Shown: positions 18,373 through 26,745, numbered from the stretch's first letter. The stretch: 64,000 bases of DNA from Janibacter endophyticus (GCF_016888335.1 NZ_JAFEJG010000004.1:806001-870000), one strand, 5' to 3'. A program made the numbers and translations. Notes: a model not told the origin generated them from the letters alone.

Positions 18373-19222
18373 GCTGGTCGAGCCCGAGATCGCCGCCGTC
18401 ACCGTCGTCCACGGGCGTCACGACCACCTGCTGCGCCAGCGCCGGATGCTGCGTGAGGTCGCAGCCGGGACCCCGCACGTCGTCGTGACGATGGACGACG
18501 ACGACATCGCGCCTCTCCTGCAGGACGACCCCGACGTCACCGTGGTCTCCGCGCTCCCCGACCCACGGGGCCTCCCGCTCGCCGCCGCCCGCAACCGGGG
18601 CGTCGAGACGGCTCTCGCGCAGGGTGCCGACCTCGTCGTCCTGCTCGACGTCGACTGCCTCCCCGGCCCGGACCTCCTCCCGCGCTACGCCGAGGCATCC
18701 CACGACGCCCCCGAGGACCTTCTCTGCGGGCCGGTCACCTACCTCGGGGAGGGCGTCCTGCCCGACTCGGCCGCAGACCTCCTCGCCCTCACCGACCCGC
18801 ACGCGGCCCGCCCTTCGCCCTCCGCCGGCGAGCTCGTCCGCGACGGTGACCACGACCTCTTCTGGTCGCTCTCCTTTGCCGTCACCCCGGCGACCTGGCG
18901 TCGCCTCGGCGGGTTCTGCGAGGACTACGTCGGCTACGGCGGCGAGGACACCGACCTGGCCTGGACCGCGCGCGAGTGCGGCGTCGGTCTCACCTGGGTC
19001 GGCGGTGCGCATGCCTACCACCAGTGGCACCCCGTCTCACGGCCGCCGGTCGAGCACGTCGCCGACATCGTCCGCAACGCCCGGATCGCTCACCGCCGGT
19101 GGGGGCGCTGGCCGATGCGGGGCTGGCTCGACGCCTTCGCCGAGGCGGGGCTCGTGCGGTGGGACGCGGACGGGCCGACGTTGTCGACGGCAGGACGGGC
19201 CACCCCTACGATCGGCGGGTGA
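18365..19222 (+). CDS. family 2 glycosyltransferase with galactosyltransferase-like C-terminus
   Basis: A 285-residue GT-A enzyme. Visible motifs are the central LLDVDCLPGPDLL (DxD-type metal site, about 96) and, in the C-terminal half, GFCEDYVGYGGEDTDLAWTA, the glyco_transf_7C/ppGalNAcT-like acceptor motif. GTG at 18365 overlaps the preceding stop region by 8 nt; the open frame further upstream is a shadow of the GT-B gene. It is the last gene of the nine-gene run; its end holds a promoter for gabT. Confidence 0.82.
   Translation: MVELVEPEIAAVTVVHGRHDHLLRQRRMLREVAAGTPHVVVTMDDDDIAPLLQDDPDVTVVSALPDPRGLPLAAARNRGVETALAQGADLVVLLDVDCLPGPDLLPRYAEASHDAPEDLLCGPVTYLGEGVLPDSAADLLALTDPHAARPSPSAGELVRDGDHDLFWSLSFAVTPATWRRLGGFCEDYVGYGGEDTDLAWTARECGVGLTWVGGAHAYHQWHPVSRPPVEHVADIVRNARIAHRRWGRWPMRGWLDAFAEAGLVRWDADGPTLSTAGRATPTIGG
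19207..19212 (+). promoter_or_regulatory. -10 element of a leaderless gabT promoter inside the upstream gene
   Basis: TACGAT is followed by CGGCGG and the GTG start of gabT at 19219. It lies in the last codons of the glycosyltransferase gene, so gabT can be transcribed apart from the cluster. Confidence 0.5.
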
Positions 19223-20553
19223 TCACTCAGCAGCGCGTCCTCGCGACCCAGATCCCTGGCCCGAAGTCCGTCGAGATGCAGCAGCGCAAGCTCGCCGCAG
19301 TCGCGGACGGGGTGGGCACCGGCCTGCCGGTCTACGTCGAGGCAGCCGAGGGCGGGATCATCCGCGACATCGACGGCAACCAGCTCATCGACCTCGCCTC
19401 CGGCATCGCCGTGACGAGCGTGGGCAACCGCAACCCTCGCGTCATCGAGGCTGTCCAGCGGCAGGTCGAGGACTTCACCCACACCTGCTTCATGGTCACC
19501 CCCTACGAGGAGTACCTCGAGGTGTGCGAGGCGCTCGCCGAGGTGACGCCCGGCCCCCATGCGAAGAAGTCGGCGCTCTTCAACTCCGGGGCCGAGGCGG
19601 TCGAGAACGCCGTGAAGATCGCGCGGCACGCCACCGGTCGCACCGCCGTCGTTGCCTTCGACCACGGCTACCACGGGCGCACCAACCTCACCATGGCGCT
19701 GACGGCGAAGAACATGCCGTACAAGGACGGCTTCGGGCCCTTCGCCGGTGAGGTCTACCGGGCCCCCATGGCCTACCCCTACCGCTGGCTCACCGGCCCG
19801 AAGCAGTGCGCCGATGAGGCCTTCGAGGCCTTCACCGCGATGGTGCACGCGCAGGTCGGCGAGCAGAACACGGCGGCGGTGATCCTCGAGCCGATCCAGG
19901 GCGAAGGGGGGTTCATCGTCCCGCCCCAGGGCTGGATGCGTCGGGTGGCCGACTGGTGCAGCGAGCACGGCATCCTCTTCATCGCCGACGAGGTGCAGTC
20001 CGGCTTCTGCCGCACCGGTGACTGGTTCGCCAGCGAGCACGAAGGGGTCGTCCCGGACCTCATCACGACGGCGAAGGGCATCGCCGGCGGCATGCCGCTC
20101 GCGTCGGTCACCGGCCGTGCCGAGCTCATGGACGCTGTCCACGGCGGAGGTCTCGGCGGCACCTACGGCGGCAACCCCGTCGCCTGCGCCGCGGCCCTCG
20201 CGAGCATCGAGACGATGCGCGAGGAGAACCTCGCCGGGCGCGCCCGCGAGATCGAGGAGCTGCTCGTCGGTCGCCTGCAGGCGCTCTCCGACTCCACCGG
20301 CGTCATCGGGGAGGTCCGGGGACGCGGCGCGATGATCGCCATCGAGCTCGTCTCCGACCTCGACCTCAAGACGCCGGCCCCCGAGCTTGCGGCCAAGGTC
20401 AACAAGGCCTGCCACGAGCGCGGCCTGGTGACGCTGACGTGCGGGACGTACGGCAACGTCTTCCGATTCCTGCCGCCGCTGACCATCAGCGACGACCTCC
20501 TCGAGGAAGGGATGGACGTCCTGGCCGAGGCGTTCTCGGTGGCGCTGGGCTGA
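19219..20553 (+). CDS. gabT: 4-aminobutyrate aminotransferase
   Basis: A 444-residue class-III PLP aminotransferase that moves the amino group of 4-aminobutyrate to 2-oxoglutarate, giving succinate semialdehyde. Motifs: NSGAEAVENAVKIAR (phosphate-binding, about 115-129), DHGYHGRTNLTMALT, EPIQGEGGF, the PLP-contact Asp in FIADEVQSGFCRTG and the Schiff-base Lys in TTAKGIAGGMPL (about 290). It begins with GTG; the open frame upstream belongs to the glycosyltransferase region. No gabD or gab regulator is adjacent, so its role beside the glycan genes may be coincidental; other omega-amino acids could be substrates. Confidence 0.9.
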   Translation: MITQQRVLATQIPGPKSVEMQQRKLAAVADGVGTGLPVYVEAAEGGIIRDIDGNQLIDLASGIAVTSVGNRNPRVIEAVQRQVEDFTHTCFMVTPYEEYLEVCEALAEVTPGPHAKKSALFNSGAEAVENAVKIARHATGRTAVVAFDHGYHGRTNLTMALTAKNMPYKDGFGPFAGEVYRAPMAYPYRWLTGPKQCADEAFEAFTAMVHAQVGEQNTAAVILEPIQGEGGFIVPPQGWMRRVADWCSEHGILFIADEVQSGFCRTGDWFASEHEGVVPDLITTAKGIAGGMPLASVTGRAELMDAVHGGGLGGTYGGNPVACAAALASIETMREENLAGRAREIEELLVGRLQALSDSTGVIGEVRGRGAMIAIELVSDLDLKTPAPELAAKVNKACHERGLVTLTCGTYGNVFRFLPPLTISDDLLEEGMDVLAEAFSVALG

Positions 20554-20611
20554 GGCCCCTCCGCCCGCATGTGCGGTGTGGTCCACGACACACCGAAGAG
20601 GTAGTTGTGCG

Positions 20612-20641
20612 TTGGACTACGACGCTGCGTAGTACTACACT
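20612..20641 (+). promoter_or_regulatory. promoter with an internal operator-like palindrome (DoxX gene)
   Basis: TTGGAC (20612-20617) and TACACT (20636-20641) are 18 nt apart and form a good sigma-70-like promoter 58 nt before the DoxX start. In the spacer ACTACG-N6-CGTAGT (20616-20633) is a perfect inverted repeat, placed where a repressor would block RNA polymerase. No cognate regulator is nearby. Confidence 0.5.
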
Positions 20642-20699
20642 AGGTCGAGCCAGCAGGTGATCCTCCTACTGACATCCCTACACCGTTCCGGAGGACAGC

Positions 20700-21269
20700 A
20701 TGACCGCCACGACCGACCGCCGCACGCACGTCGAGACAGACGTCCTGTACCAGGAGGACGTCGTCCGTTCCCCGATGGCCCAGTGGCTCCTCACCGCGCT
20801 GCGTCTTCTCCTGGGCTGGACCTTCCTCTGGCCCTTCCTCGACAAGCTCTTCGGCCTCGGCTACGGCACGCCGGCCGAGGGTGCCTGGATCGACGGCGGG
20901 TCGCCGACGACCGGCTTCCTCACCAAGAGCCCCGACGTCGTCAACGGCCCCTTCGCCGGACTCTTCGAGAACTTTGCCGGCGGGATCTGGGACTGGGTCT
21001 TCATGCTCGGGCTGGCGGGCATCGGCATCGCCTTCCTGGCCGGCGGCATGCTGAAGATCGCGGCCTGGGGCGGCACCCTCCTGCTGTTCCTCATGTACCT
21101 CGCGGCCCTTCCCATCGGCCGCCCGGGCGAGGGCTTCACCAACCCGATCACCGACAGCCACTGGATCGAGGCGCTCGCCCTGCTCGTCGTGGCCTACACC
21201 CTCTCGGGCGACAAGCTCGGTCTCGGTCGCTGGTGGGGTCGCAAGGTCGGCAACGGCATCCTGCGCTGA
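20700..21269 (+). CDS. DoxX/DoxD-family membrane protein
   Basis: A 189-residue protein with four hydrophobic segments (about 28-45, 95-115, 117-135, 152-170). It has the family features LLLGWTFLWPFLDKLFGLGY near the first helix (quoted in part: LLGWTFLWPFLDK) and FFEN-like LFENFAGGIWDW between helices. Related to the small subunit of thiosulfate:quinone oxidoreductase and to DoxX proteins linked to redox stress. Exact role unknown. GGAGG lies 8 nt before ATG. It is a single-gene unit between its own promoter and a strong hairpin. Confidence 0.8.
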   Translation: MTATTDRRTHVETDVLYQEDVVRSPMAQWLLTALRLLLGWTFLWPFLDKLFGLGYGTPAEGAWIDGGSPTTGFLTKSPDVVNGPFAGLFENFAGGIWDWVFMLGLAGIGIAFLAGGMLKIAAWGGTLLLFLMYLAALPIGRPGEGFTNPITDSHWIEALALLVVAYTLSGDKLGLGRWWGRKVGNGILR

Positions 21270-21291
21270 CTTCCTGACACCGCGTACCGCA

Positions 21292-21319
21292 GCGGCCCGC
21301 CCTACGATGGGCGGGCCGC
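21292..21319 (+). terminator. GC-rich hairpin after the DoxX gene
   Basis: GCGGCCCGCCC, loop TACGAT, GGGCGGGCCGC: a perfect 11-bp stem 22 nt after the stop. No T-run follows, as is usual in high-GC actinobacteria. The loop TACGAT is also a good -10 sequence for gpgS 47 nt further on, so the site may serve both ends. Confidence 0.6.
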
Positions 21320-21355
21320 CGCGTCGTGTCGCGGCGATCCGGACGAAGGGGTGAG

Positions 21356-22309
21356 ATGCTCGCCGAGACCCGTGGCTGGCTCAGCACGCGCACGTCCACC
21401 CACCACGACTGGGGCGTCGAGGATCTCCGTGAGGCCAAGGAGCGCTCCGGCTCGCGCGTGAGCGTCGTCATCCCCGCGAAGAACGAGGTGGCGACCGTCG
21501 GAGCTGTTGTCGCCGGCATCGTCGCCGAGCTCGTCCGGGCGGCACCGCTCGTCGACGAGGTCGTCGTCATCGACTCCGACTCCCGCGACGGCACCGCCGA
21601 CGCCGCCCGCGAGGCCGGAGCCGTCGTCCGTGCGGCTGCCGAGATCAGGCCGGACCTGGGCACCAACCCCGGCAAGGGCGAGGCGATCTGGAAGTCGCTG
21701 CACGTGACGAGCGGCGACCTGCTCGTCTTCGTCGACGCCGACCTGCGGCTCTGGGGCCCGCACTTCGTCACAGGCCTGCTCGGCCCGCTGCTCGACGACC
21801 CGGAGGTGCTCCTCGTCAAGGGCTTCTACGACCGGGTGCTGCGCAGCGGCGGCGCAGCCGTCAGCACCGAGGGTGGTCGAGTCACCGAGCTCGTCGCCCG
21901 GCCGATGCTCGACCTCTGGTGGCCCGAGCTCGCCGGGGTCATCCAGCCCCTCGCGGGGGAGTGGGGCGCTCGCCGACCGCTCATGGAGTCGTTGCAGGTC
22001 CCCACGGGCTACGGCGTCGAGATCGCGACCCTCATCGACACCTTCGCCCGGCACGGACTCGACGCGATCGCCCAGGTGGACCTTGGGGCCCGCGCGCACG
22101 AGCACCAGAAGGACCACGACCTCGCCGTCATGGCCGCCGAGCTCCTCGCCGTCACCCGCGCCCGCTGCCCCGGGGCCGAGGGTCCCGGAGTGCGCGCAGA
22201 CGTCCTCCAGCAGCACACCCGTGACGGTGGGTGGCGCGAGCGCAAGGTGCCGCTCGTCGAGCGACCCCCGGCGGGCCCCCTTCGCCTGGACATCGAGGAG
22301 GCGAGATGA
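21356..22309 (+). CDS. gpgS: glucosyl-3-phosphoglycerate synthase
   Basis: A 317-residue GT81 enzyme that transfers glucose from a nucleotide sugar to 3-phosphoglycerate, the first step to glucosylglycerate and, in mycobacteria, methylglucose lipopolysaccharides. Motifs: VVIPAKNEVATVGAVV (about 36-51), VVIDSDSRDGTADAA, NPGKGEAIWKSL, FVDADLRLWGPHF (metal-binding DxD) and GVEIATLIDT. Chosen start ATG 21356 has AGGGGTGAG immediately upstream; a GTG 30 nt earlier is possible. It overlaps folP2 by ATGA. The same neighbour pair (Rv1208-Rv1207) occurs in M. tuberculosis. No dedicated glucosyl-3-phosphoglycerate phosphatase is seen in the window. Confidence 0.9.
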   Translation: MLAETRGWLSTRTSTHHDWGVEDLREAKERSGSRVSVVIPAKNEVATVGAVVAGIVAELVRAAPLVDEVVVIDSDSRDGTADAAREAGAVVRAAAEIRPDLGTNPGKGEAIWKSLHVTSGDLLVFVDADLRLWGPHFVTGLLGPLLDDPEVLLVKGFYDRVLRSGGAAVSTEGGRVTELVARPMLDLWWPELAGVIQPLAGEWGARRPLMESLQVPTGYGVEIATLIDTFARHGLDAIAQVDLGARAHEHQKDHDLAVMAAELLAVTRARCPGAEGPGVRADVLQQHTRDGGWRERKVPLVERPPAGPLRLDIEEAR

Positions 22310-23172
22310 CCCTCCGGCTCGGAAGACGGAGCTTCTCCGACACCGACCTGCTCGTCATGGCGATCGTCAACCGGACGCCGGACTCCTTCTACGACAAGGG
22401 TGCGACCTTCGCCGACGACGCGGCGATGGCCCGGGTCGACACCGTCGTCGAGGAGGGCGCGGACCTCGTCGACATCGGTGGGGTCAAGGCGGCCCCAGGT
22501 GGCGACGTGAGCGTCGCCGAGGAGATCGAGCGGATCGTCGGCTTCGTCGCCGAGGTCCGGGAGCGGCACCCCGAGCTCGTCATCAGCGTCGACACGTGGC
22601 GGCACGAGGTGGCCCGGGAGGTGTGCGCCGCCGGAGCCGACGTCCTCAACGACGCCTGGGGCGGCGCCGACCCGAGGCTGGTCGACGTCGCTGCCGAGCA
22701 CGACGTCGCGATCGTGTGCACCCACACCGGCGGCGCGGCGGTACGCACCCGTCCTTTCCGCACCGGCTACGAGCGGGATGTGGTGAGAGACGTCGTCGAG
22801 GGAGCCGTCGGGTACGCCCGCCGCGCGGTGGAGGCCGGGGTGGCACCGGAGTCGGTGCTCATCGATCCGGCCCACGACTTCGGCAAGAACACACACCACA
22901 CGCTCGAGGTGACCCGGCGCCTCGGCGAGATGGTCGAGACCGGCTGGCCGGTGCTCGTCTCGCTGTCCAACAAGGACTTCGTCGGGGAGACCCTCGACCG
23001 ACCGGTGGACGAGCGCGTCGTCGGCACGCTCGCGACGACCGCGGTGTCCGCCTGGCTCGGGGCTCGGGTCTTCCGGGTCCACGAGGTCGCCGAGACCCGC
23101 CAGGTCCTCGACATGGTCGCGACCCTGCGCGGCGAGCGGCCGCCGGCCCGGACGATGCGGGGGCTGGCATGA
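22306..23172 (+). CDS. folP2: dihydropteroate synthase paralogue (FolP2 type)
   Basis: A 288-residue TIM-barrel protein of the pterin-binding family. It carries MAIVNRTPDSFYDKG (the NxTPDSF loop), DIGGVKAAPGG, SVDTWRHEVAREV, NDAWGG, the DPAHDFGKN pterin site and SLSNKDFVGE. True synthases normally read MGVxNVTPDSF, DIGGESTRPG and SRK at the end; here VKAAPG and the altered C-terminus match the FolP2 paralogue, which in mycobacteria lacks normal synthase activity. It sits between gpgS and the LigB-like gene with ATGA overlaps on both sides, so a role tied to glucosylglycerate or its derivatives is more likely than folate synthesis. Confidence 0.82.
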   Translation: MTLRLGRRSFSDTDLLVMAIVNRTPDSFYDKGATFADDAAMARVDTVVEEGADLVDIGGVKAAPGGDVSVAEEIERIVGFVAEVRERHPELVISVDTWRHEVAREVCAAGADVLNDAWGGADPRLVDVAAEHDVAIVCTHTGGAAVRTRPFRTGYERDVVRDVVEGAVGYARRAVEAGVAPESVLIDPAHDFGKNTHHTLEVTRRLGEMVETGWPVLVSLSNKDFVGETLDRPVDERVVGTLATTAVSAWLGARVFRVHEVAETRQVLDMVATLRGERPPARTMRGLA

Positions 23173-23909
23173 CGCTCGTCGCCGCCGCTGTCGTCCCGGC
23201 CGCTCCGGCGCTGCTCCCAGGCCTCGGCGGCGCCGCGGACCCGCTCGCAGAGCTGCGCGACCGGGCCCGCGCGACTCTGGCCGCCGCGGTCGCGGCAGAC
23301 CCTGAGGCCCAGGTGGTCGTCGTCTGCGGAGCCACCAACCTCGAAGGGGGACTCGCCCGCCGTCCGGTGCGGCTCGAGTGGGCGACCGACGCCCCGTCGG
23401 GAGCGGCACGGTTCACCACGGGTCGTGTCCCGGCCGGTGCCCTCCCGACCGGTCTCGAGATCGGTCGAGAGCTGCTCGGCGACGACGTCGCGGCGCGGTT
23501 CGTCAGCGTCGCTGACGATGCGGCGGCCCGCGAGTGCGCGTCCCTCGGCGCCGCGCTCGTACGGGGCCGCCCGACCGTGCTCGCCGTCGTCGCCGACGGC
23601 TCGGCGACCCGCACGGTCAAGGCGCCCGGCCACCTCGACGAGCGGGCCGAGGGCTTCGACGCGAGGATCGCCCGCGCGCTCGCCGAGGTCGACGGGCAGG
23701 CGCTCCTCGCGATCGACCCGATGCTCGCGGACGCCCTGTGGTGCCGCGGTCGTGCGGCGCTCCAGGTGCTCGCCGGCGCTCTGGGGATGCCAGACGCGCG
23801 AGATGGCGCGCCCCTGGCATCCCCCGGGCTCATCGGTGACGTCACCCTCGACGAGGCGCCCTACGGCGTCGGCTACCTCGTCGCCACCTGGCTCCCGACG
23901 GGCACCTGA
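23169..23909 (+). CDS. LigB-like (class III extradiol dioxygenase fold) protein of unknown role
   Basis: A 246-residue protein with the start MTLVAAAVVPAAPALLPGL, typical of actinobacterial LigB-domain proteins (often beside miaA in mycobacteria). The histidine-rich iron site of true dioxygenases is not visible; PGHLDERAEGFD (about 158) and a C-terminal GVGYLVATW are the main conserved-looking parts. Catalysis is thus doubtful. It overlaps folP2 by ATGA and ends the gpgS operon just before a palindromic repeat array. Confidence 0.65.
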   Translation: MTLVAAAVVPAAPALLPGLGGAADPLAELRDRARATLAAAVAADPEAQVVVVCGATNLEGGLARRPVRLEWATDAPSGAARFTTGRVPAGALPTGLEIGRELLGDDVAARFVSVADDAAARECASLGAALVRGRPTVLAVVADGSATRTVKAPGHLDERAEGFDARIARALAEVDGQALLAIDPMLADALWCRGRAALQVLAGALGMPDARDGAPLASPGLIGDVTLDEAPYGVGYLVATWLPTGT

Positions 23910-23921
23910 CCGCCCCGTTTT

Positions 23922-24093
23922 CGCACGAGCCAAGGCTCGTGCGGGACGGTCGGGGGTCAGGTGGTCGCACGAGCCAAGGCTCGTGCGGGACGGTCGGGGG
24001 TCAGGTGGTCGCAGGAGCCAAGGCTCGTGCGGGACGGTCGGGGGTCCTGGTTGGGTACGAGCCTTGGCTCGTGCGAAGGGGGGGGTGGGGGGG
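23922..24093. repeat. 44-bp tandem array of a palindromic intergenic repeat
   Basis: Three direct copies of a 44-bp unit (starts 23922, 23966, 24010) each carry the palindrome CGCACGAGCC-AA-GGCTCGTGCG; the third has one substitution. A fourth palindrome in the opposite sense (24056-24073, TACGAGCCTTGGCTCGTGC) follows and runs into CGAAGGGG and a G-run next to the convergent SDR stop codon. The same palindrome occurs at 48367-48417 and 62019-62084. Placed between two convergent genes it could act as a bidirectional terminator. Confidence 0.9.
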
Positions 24094-24095
24094 CG

Positions 24096-24860
24096 TCAGC
24101 GGGGAGGCATGCGCAGGGCACCGTCGAGGCGGATGACCTCGCCGTTGAGCATCGCGTTGTCGACGACGTGGCCGACCAGCTTGGCGTACTCGGCCGGCTG
24201 CCCGAGCCGCGAGGGGTGCGGGACCTGGGCCTCGAGGACCTTCGTCGCCTCCGCGGGCAGCCCCGCGAGCATCGGGGTGGCGAAGGTCCCCGGCGCGATC
24301 GTCACGACCCGCACCGCCTTGTCCGCGAGGTCGCGAGCGGCCGAGAGCGTCAGCCCGACGACGCCGCCCTTCGACGCGGCGTACGCCGCCTGCCCCACCT
24401 GACCGTCGTAGGCGGCGATCGAGGCAGTCATGACGCACACGCCGCGGTCGCCGTCGACCGGCTCGTTCTTGACCATCGCGGCGGCGGCGAGGCGCAGGAC
24501 GTTGAAGGTGCCGACGAGGTTGACGTCGATGACCTGGCGGAAGCTCTCGAGCGGCAGCGCCCCCGTACGTCCCACGACCCGACCCGGCGTACCGATACCC
24601 GCACAGGTCACGGCGACCCGCAGCTCGCCGAGCTCCCCGGCGGAGTCGACCGCCGCCTGGACAGCGACCTCGTCCCGGACATCGGTGGCGACGAAGCGGG
24701 CCCGCTCACCCAGCTCGTCAGCCAGGGTCTGGCCTGGGCTCGAGGGGAGGTCGGCGATGACGACCGCGGCGCCGAGGCTGTGGAGGTGGCGGGTCGTGGC
24801 CTCCCCGAGCCCGGAGGCTCCTCCGGTGACGAGAGCGACGGTCCGGTCGGTGATCTGCAT
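24096..24860 (-). CDS. SDR dehydrogenase (3-hydroxyacyl-CoA dehydrogenase type 2-like)
   Basis: A 254-residue short-chain dehydrogenase: cofactor motif [15 protein letters not shown] (about 12-26), catalytic region [10 protein letters not shown] and YAASKGGV, and [10 protein letters not shown]. The length and the TDVRDEVAV segment resemble the HSD17B10/short-chain 3-hydroxyacyl-CoA dehydrogenase group used in fatty-acid or steroid side-chain oxidation. Its location opposite lipid genes (hydrolases and WS/DGAT) fits a lipid role. Single gene with its own promoter. Confidence 0.85.
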   Translation of the reverse strand: MQITDRTVALVTGGASGLGEATTRHLHSLGAAVVIADLPSSPGQTLADELGERARFVATDVRDEVAVQAAVDSAGELGELRVAVTCAGIGTPGRVVGRTGALPLESFRQVIDVNLVGTFNVLRLAAAAMVKNEPVDGDRGVCVMTASIAAYDGQVGQAAYAASKGGVVGLTLSAARDLADKAVRVVTIAPGTFATPMLAGLPAEATKVLEAQVPHPSRLGQPAEYAKLVGHVVDNAMLNGEVIRLDGALRMPPR

Positions 24861-24868
24861 GGCTCGTG

Positions 24869-24951
24869 AGCATAGTGAGTCCCGGAGCAGGACGCCGATC
24901 CGTCACCACCAGCCCCGATCTCCCACGCCGGACGGCGATCCGCGGTTTACT
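24869..24951. promoter_or_regulatory. divergent leaderless promoters (SDR and hydrolase)
   Basis: On the minus strand TATGCT (24869-24874) lies 8 nt before the SDR ATG. On the plus strand TTTACT (24946-24951) lies 7 nt before the hydrolase ATG at 24959; GGGAG in the spacer could also aid translation. The two units share only about 100 nt. Confidence 0.4.
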
Positions 24952-24958
24952 CGGGAGC

Positions 24959-25789
24959 ATGAACACCGTCCTCGAGGAGCTGTGCCCCTCGCCGGTCGAC
25001 GAGGCAGCGGCCGCGCCGAGCCCTCTCCTCCTGGCCGCGGAGGTTCCCCGCGTCGTCATGGCGGTCGACGCGCTGCTCCTCGCCGCCCCGTGGTTGCGCT
25101 GCGCGCCCAAGGGGAACGGCCACCCGGTCCTCGTCCTGCCGGGCCTGCTGGCAAACGACCTCTCGACCCTCGTGCTGCGCCGTTTCCTGCGCCAGCAGGG
25201 CTTCCACCCCTACAAGTGGCACCTCGGCCGCAACGTCGGGCCGACCGCCGCCGTCCGGGCCGCGCTGCCCGCCGCGATCAAGCGGATCAGCCGCCGCAAC
25301 CGCTCGACGGTCTCGGTCATCGGGTGGAGCCTGGGCGGCATCTACGCCCGCGACCTCGCGCACCGCCACCCCGAGCACGTCCGGCAGGTCATCACCCTCG
25401 CGAGCCCCTACCGCCTCCAGCACCCCGGGCAGTCACGGGCCAACAACGCCTTCTACCGCTACTCGCACCTCCACGACATCGACGACGAGGAACGCGCCCC
25501 CCGGATCACCGGCCGCAGCGCCCTGCCGCTCCCCGTCCCGTCGACCTCGATCTACTCGCGGACCGACGGCATCGTCGCCTGGCAGCACTGCCTCGAGCCG
25601 CCGACCGAGCACTCGGAGAACATCCGGGTGCGCTCCAGCCACCTCGGCATCGGCTTCGACCCACAGGTCCTCTGGGCGGTCGCGGACCGGCTCGCCCAAC
25701 GTGAGGGTGAGTGGGCCCCCTTCGTCCCGCCGACGCTCCTCTCGCCCTTCTTCCCCGCACCCGACACCCCCCACGAGGACCATCGATGA
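24959..25789 (+). CDS. alpha/beta hydrolase (lipase/triacylglycerol hydrolase-like)
   Basis: A 276-residue alpha/beta hydrolase. The oxyanion region VLVLPGLLANDLST (about 60-73), the nucleophile elbow VIGWSLGGIYARD (Ser about 124) and a late SSHLGIGFDP with the likely catalytic His are visible. No signal peptide. The start ATG 24959 is favoured by the position of conserved sequence; an upstream in-frame extension is unlikely. It overlaps the next gene by ATGA and stands in a three-gene lipid unit ending with WS/DGAT. Confidence 0.82.
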   Translation: MNTVLEELCPSPVDEAAAAPSPLLLAAEVPRVVMAVDALLLAAPWLRCAPKGNGHPVLVLPGLLANDLSTLVLRRFLRQQGFHPYKWHLGRNVGPTAAVRAALPAAIKRISRRNRSTVSVIGWSLGGIYARDLAHRHPEHVRQVITLASPYRLQHPGQSRANNAFYRYSHLHDIDDEERAPRITGRSALPLPVPSTSIYSRTDGIVAWQHCLEPPTEHSENIRVRSSHLGIGFDPQVLWAVADRLAQREGEWAPFVPPTLLSPFFPAPDTPHEDHR

Positions 25790-26745
25790 GTGACGCAGCA
25801 GCGCAGCAGCCGACCACCGACGAGCCGGCCAAGGGCCAGGGTCTCGCCGAGCCGTGGGGGGCGGTGAGTCGTACGGTCGACCTCGACGGCGAGGTCCACT
25901 ACATCGAGTGGGCCGGTCCGAAGGGGGCATCCCCGGTCCTCCTCGTCCACGGCCTCGGCGGCAACCACCTCAACTGGGTGCTCCTCGGTCAGCGGCTGGC
26001 TCAGCACTACCGCGTCTACGCCCTCGACCTCGTCGGCTTCGGTCTCACCCGCGCGACCGAGCGCTCGGCGTCGGTGGGCAACAACGCCAAGCTCGTCCGG
26101 CGCTTCCTCGACGAGGTGGTCGAGGAGGACGCGATCCTCGTCGGCAACTCCATGGGCGGGCTCATCTCGACGATGGTCACGAGCCGTGTGCCCGACCGGG
26201 TCCGCGGGCTCGTGCTCCTCGCTCCCGCCCTCGCAGCCCCGAAGTCGCGCCCGCAGGACGCCCTCCGGAGCGTCGCCACGCTCGTCTCGGCGCCGGTCCG
26301 GCGCAACATGCGTCGGCGGCTCGGTCGCTCGGTGACTGTCGCCGGCGAGGTCGAGTTCGTGCTCCGACTGTGCATCGCGCGCTGGGACCGGGCGGACCGC
26401 GACGTCGTCGAGGCCCACGTCGACCTCGCGCATGCGCAGCTCGGCTTCCGCGAGCAGCAGCGCGCCTTCAAGGAGGCGGGCCAGACGATGATGAACGCCC
26501 TGGTGCGCCACAGCGTCACCGCAGCCCGCCTCGCCAAGATCGGCATGCCCGTCCTCCTCGTCCAGGGGACCCTCGACCGGCTCGTGCCCGTCTCCGCCGC
26601 CCGGTGGGCCGCCAAGCTCAACGCCGACTGGACCTATGTCGAGATGCCGGGCGTCGGGCACGTCCCGATGATCGAGGTCCCCGACGACACCTACGACGCG
26701 ATCACCGACTGGGCCCGCACCAAGCTCGGCGACACCCATGACTGA
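25786..26745 (+). CDS. alpha/beta hydrolase
   Basis: A 319-residue alpha/beta hydrolase with the oxyanion motif VHGLGGNHLNW (about 54-64), nucleophile elbow VGNSMGGLIS (Ser about 121), a late catalytic Asp in GTLDRLVP and His in GVGHVPMIE. A variable cap of about 100 residues lies between. Likely an esterase or monoacylglycerol-lipase-like enzyme; substrate unknown. It overlaps the WS/DGAT gene by 8 nt and the preceding hydrolase by ATGA, so the three are co-translated. Confidence 0.85.
   Translation: MSDAAAQQPTTDEPAKGQGLAEPWGAVSRTVDLDGEVHYIEWAGPKGASPVLLVHGLGGNHLNWVLLGQRLAQHYRVYALDLVGFGLTRATERSASVGNNAKLVRRFLDEVVEEDAILVGNSMGGLISTMVTSRVPDRVRGLVLLAPALAAPKSRPQDALRSVATLVSAPVRRNMRRRLGRSVTVAGEVEFVLRLCIARWDRADRDVVEAHVDLAHAQLGFREQQRAFKEAGQTMMNALVRHSVTAARLAKIGMPVLLVQGTLDRLVPVSAARWAAKLNADWTYVEMPGVGHVPMIEVPDDTYDAITDWARTKLGDTHD

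Noticed and set aside
20616-20633. BlaI operator
   Set aside because: The core differs from TACTACA-N2-TGTAGTA and no blaI-like gene is near, so I name only an operator-like palindrome.
23922-24093. CRISPR array
   Set aside because: The repeats are contiguous 44-bp copies without variable spacers and no cas genes are near.
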